Assembly (NCBI GenBank): GCA_021789975.1
Contig: JAJYIT010000024.1
Location: 1-64,000 of the forward strand
Source: Bacteroidota bacterium
GTDB taxonomy: Bacteria > Bacteroidota > Ignavibacteria > Kryptoniales > JAKASW01
Length of the DNA stretch: 64,000 nucleotides
Direction: 5' to 3'
A program made the position numbers and the translations under genes. The notes under the pieces were generated by a model. The model searched no databases and was not told where the DNA came from. It was given only the letters and a program-made list of their open reading frames with translations. Positions 62,075 to 64,000 of this stretch are shown here, one piece after another. Position 1 is the first letter of the stretch; the number at the start of each line of letters is the position of its first letter.

Positions 62075-62320
62075 CGCGCGATTATGGATGAAAAGAAGGT
62101 GTTTAAGCTCCTGGACAGTTAAACCGATGGTTGAAATTTATCGGTTTGATAAAAGGAAGTTTATTACAATAATAATGTGAATCACCCCACTTCCCGGCTT
62201 CCTAATCTATAACTCACACGACCAAGCTTGTCAGTTTAGACGGGGAGCTAACGAAGATTGCTCGAGTTAGCGAAAGTTCCGTCGTGTGCTGGTGAGTCGA
62301 TGCTTCTATGGTAAGTATCC

Positions 62321-63757
62321 TCAGAAAGTGACAGTTGCGATACCCATCGCGGGAATTGTCTTCTTCAGCGCCTTCCCGTTTGTCCATACCTGGAAAATCT
62401 GTTCACAGTCCTTCTTGTTGAAAACAACCACGGCAACTTTACCATCGGGGTTGCGGAAGGCAGTGGCAATGAGATCATCATTGTTGGATGTGCATGCGAT
62501 CCGTTTCGCTCCGGGCCTGATGAATTTTGAGAAATGCTCGAAGATATAAAAAGCCGGGTTGAAGATGACTCTGCCGCTGTCGAGGTCTGCCGAAATAATG
62601 TTCGATCCTTCGAGTCCACCCGCATGACGCGGGCCGCCGCTTTTATCCAGGAGGAGATTCCAGAACACCCATCCATTTGCCCAATTATTCAGATCCTCGA
62701 TCACGTTCTCCGCAAGCTCATATCCATCAGTCCACGTACCTCCTGTGCTTCCCTCGGTGAAAAGGAGTTTCTTGTCAGGAAACGCATCATGGACCATCCT
62801 GACATTGTAGAAGTGCTGACCGACGTACCAGTGAAATGCAGTACCCCATATATAGCGAGATGCCGCCGGATCGTCGTAAGCTGCCTGGACTCTCTGATAC
62901 ATGATCCCACGATTATGATCCCAGATCATGATCCTGATCTTCGATAGTCCGTCGGTTTTGAATATCGGACCGAGATAATCACGCACGAAGTCTTTCTCTT
63001 CCTGGGCCGTATACACGCAAGATTCCCAGACCTGAGTGGCCATCGGCTCGTTTTGGACAGTCACTCCCCAGATCGGTATGCCTTCGGCCGCAAGGGCTTT
63101 TATGTATTTCACAAAATAGTCTGCCCACGTCCTGCGAAATTCCGGCTTGAGTTTCCCTCCGTAAAGCATATTGCCGTTTGTCTTCATCCACGCAGGCGGG
63201 CTCCACGGAGAAGCGAACAGACTCAAGCGCTCGCCCGATATCTTCATGGCCCTCTTTATCATGGGAATCCGGTACAGCAGTTCGTGCGCAATCGTGAAAT
63301 GCTCGAGTGCCGTATCGCCGTTCACTTCATCATAAGCATACACCGAATCCGAATAATCGCAGCTATTGATAGTGGTGCGGCAGAGTGTGTACCCGCTTCC
63401 ACTCTCGGGATCGAAACACTCTTTAAGAAATTCGTCCTGGGACTCACTGGGAAGCTTTGCAAAAACTGATGCTGCAGCATCGGTGAATGCGCCACCAAAT
63501 CCTACGATCGTCTGAAAACTCTTAGCATCGTCAAGCATTATTGTCGGATAGTTTTCGTCGGGTTGTTCAAGCGGCTCAAAGGCGCGGAAGCCTTCATCTG
63601 CCATAAACTGTCCGGTCGATCTCGCCGTAACGTAGACCTCCGCTTCACTCGGGACCTTACTCTGACCGAGGATCGGGGCGCACATTGAAAGAGCGATAAC
63701 GCTGCTAAACAGCCAGTCCCAATTCATCGGATTCAACTCTGTGAAACTCAATCGCAT
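62321..63757 (-). CDS. GH30 glycosidase (glucosylceramidase-like, beta-1,6-glucanase or related)
   Basis: 478 residues; signal peptide residues 11-32 (LFSSVIALSMCAPILGQ), so the ATG at 63727 may be the start. The GH30 TIM barrel and side beta-domain are intact: FQTIVGFGGAFTDAAA, TTINSCDYSDS, LFASPWSPPAWMKTNG, WGVTVQNEPMATQ with acid/base Glu237, and KLLFTEGSTGG with nucleophile Glu335. The C-terminal beta strands end in KTIPAMGIATVTF. GH30 enzymes are retaining; subfamily 1 and 3 members cut beta-glucosyl or beta-1,6-glucan bonds, while subfamily 8 cut glucuronoxylan. The sequence looks more like the former. It is upstream of the SSS transporter gene. Confidence 0.92.
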   Translation of the reverse strand: MRLSFTELNPMNWDWLFSSVIALSMCAPILGQSKVPSEAEVYVTARSTGQFMADEGFRAFEPLEQPDENYPTIMLDDAKSFQTIVGFGGAFTDAAASVFAKLPSESQDEFLKECFDPESGSGYTLCRTTINSCDYSDSVYAYDEVNGDTALEHFTIAHELLYRIPMIKRAMKISGERLSLFASPWSPPAWMKTNGNMLYGGKLKPEFRRTWADYFVKYIKALAAEGIPIWGVTVQNEPMATQVWESCVYTAQEEKDFVRDYLGPIFKTDGLSKIRIMIWDHNRGIMYQRVQAAYDDPAASRYIWGTAFHWYVGQHFYNVRMVHDAFPDKKLLFTEGSTGGTWTDGYELAENVIEDLNNWANGWVFWNLLLDKSGGPRHAGGLEGSNIISADLDSGRVIFNPAFYIFEHFSKFIRPGAKRIACTSNNDDLIATAFRNPDGKVAVVVFNKKDCEQIFQVWTNGKALKKTIPAMGIATVTF

Positions 63758-64000
63758 GAGAATCTCCTAACTCGGTATAGCAGAAAACAAAGGGATAATG
63801 TCCACTAAACACGCGAACAACACGTGAATGAACAAATTGAAAAATGTGTCGAGTGCCGGGCGTATTTCGTGGATGAATTTTCCTGCCGCGTCCAGAACTT
63901 CTAATGTGCTGGGATACCTGACCCGCGCATCGAAACGCTCTGATGCACGGGCGCAAGGCGGCAGTTTTGCTGCATGAAGCCTATCGACAACGTCGTGAAT

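Noticed and set aside
63768-64000. Minus-strand frame open to the right edge of the window, about 77 codons
   Set aside because: No motif, signal or family resemblance; composition looks like chance translation, and it ends just before the GH30 ribosome site. Cannot be judged without the next window.

Overview
The window looks like a chromosomal segment of a Gram-negative member of the Bacteroidota/Ignavibacteriota side of the FCB group. Four secreted proteins end in C-terminal sorting domains of the type IX secretion kind (YPNPFNP...ending MVLLK, LVLLK, MLLK or AVIK). There are TonB-dependent receptors with CarboxypepD_reg N-termini, a PorV/PorQ-like protein, a DUF4249 lipoprotein, and many exported glycoside hydrolases. 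No rRNA, tRNA, CRISPR array, prophage or intact insertion sequence was seen. The placement is inferred from protein families only.

Layout. 1-9.3 kb (all minus): the N-terminal part of a GH92 alpha-mannosidase running off the left edge, a sorting-domain beta-helix protein with a strong terminator, a TonB-dependent receptor, a CBM9-like protein and a TolB-like lipoprotein. 9.4-17.9 kb (minus): a complete curli-type amyloid locus. In transcription order it is csgE, csgF, csgG (with an extra C-terminal beta-barrel), two large paralogous curlins, a smaller CsgB-like curlin and a CsgH-like protein. It is preceded by a candidate sigma-54 promoter, a pair of dyad sites and a sigma-54 activator whose receiver domain lacks the phospho-acceptor Asp. 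18.9-23.6 kb: GH78-like rhamnosidase, nitroreductase and an ECF sigma factor between two small membrane proteins. 23.9-28.6 kb: a relic of a BsuBI/PstI-type restriction enzyme and a large multi-PAS hybrid histidine kinase.

28.9-36.6 kb (minus): GH3 beta-glucosidase, GH38 alpha-mannosidase, a HicAB pair whose toxin frame is broken by a stop codon, and a sugar porter. 36.9-43.6 kb (plus): a seven-gene tightly packed locus of TPR protein, ABC ATPase, FtsX-type permease, LolA-like periplasmic protein, outer-membrane barrel, LytS-type kinase and LytTR regulator. I read it as a self-regulated trans-envelope export system. 43.7-45.2 kb: a relic 3' end of a second sugar porter, a VapBC-like pair, and a YCII-domain gene with an in-frame stop. 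45.2-63.8 kb (minus): a DUF4249/TonB receptor pair; a receptor, sorting-domain protein, PorV-like protein and beta-propeller exoprotein cluster; a large carbohydrate-binding exoprotein; an SSS sodium/sugar symporter; and a GH30 enzyme.

Taken together the genes describe a surface-active, biofilm-capable glycan degrader: exported GH92/GH38/GH3/GH78/GH30 enzymes, TonB receptors and type IX cargo take apart external polysaccharide, the SSS and MFS transporters import sugars, and the curli locus builds an amyloid matrix. A second theme is small-scale decay and repeat activity: several toxin, restriction or small genes are broken, and a family of imperfect palindromes with octamer-period arms sits in gaps and, once, inside a lipoprotein signal peptide.
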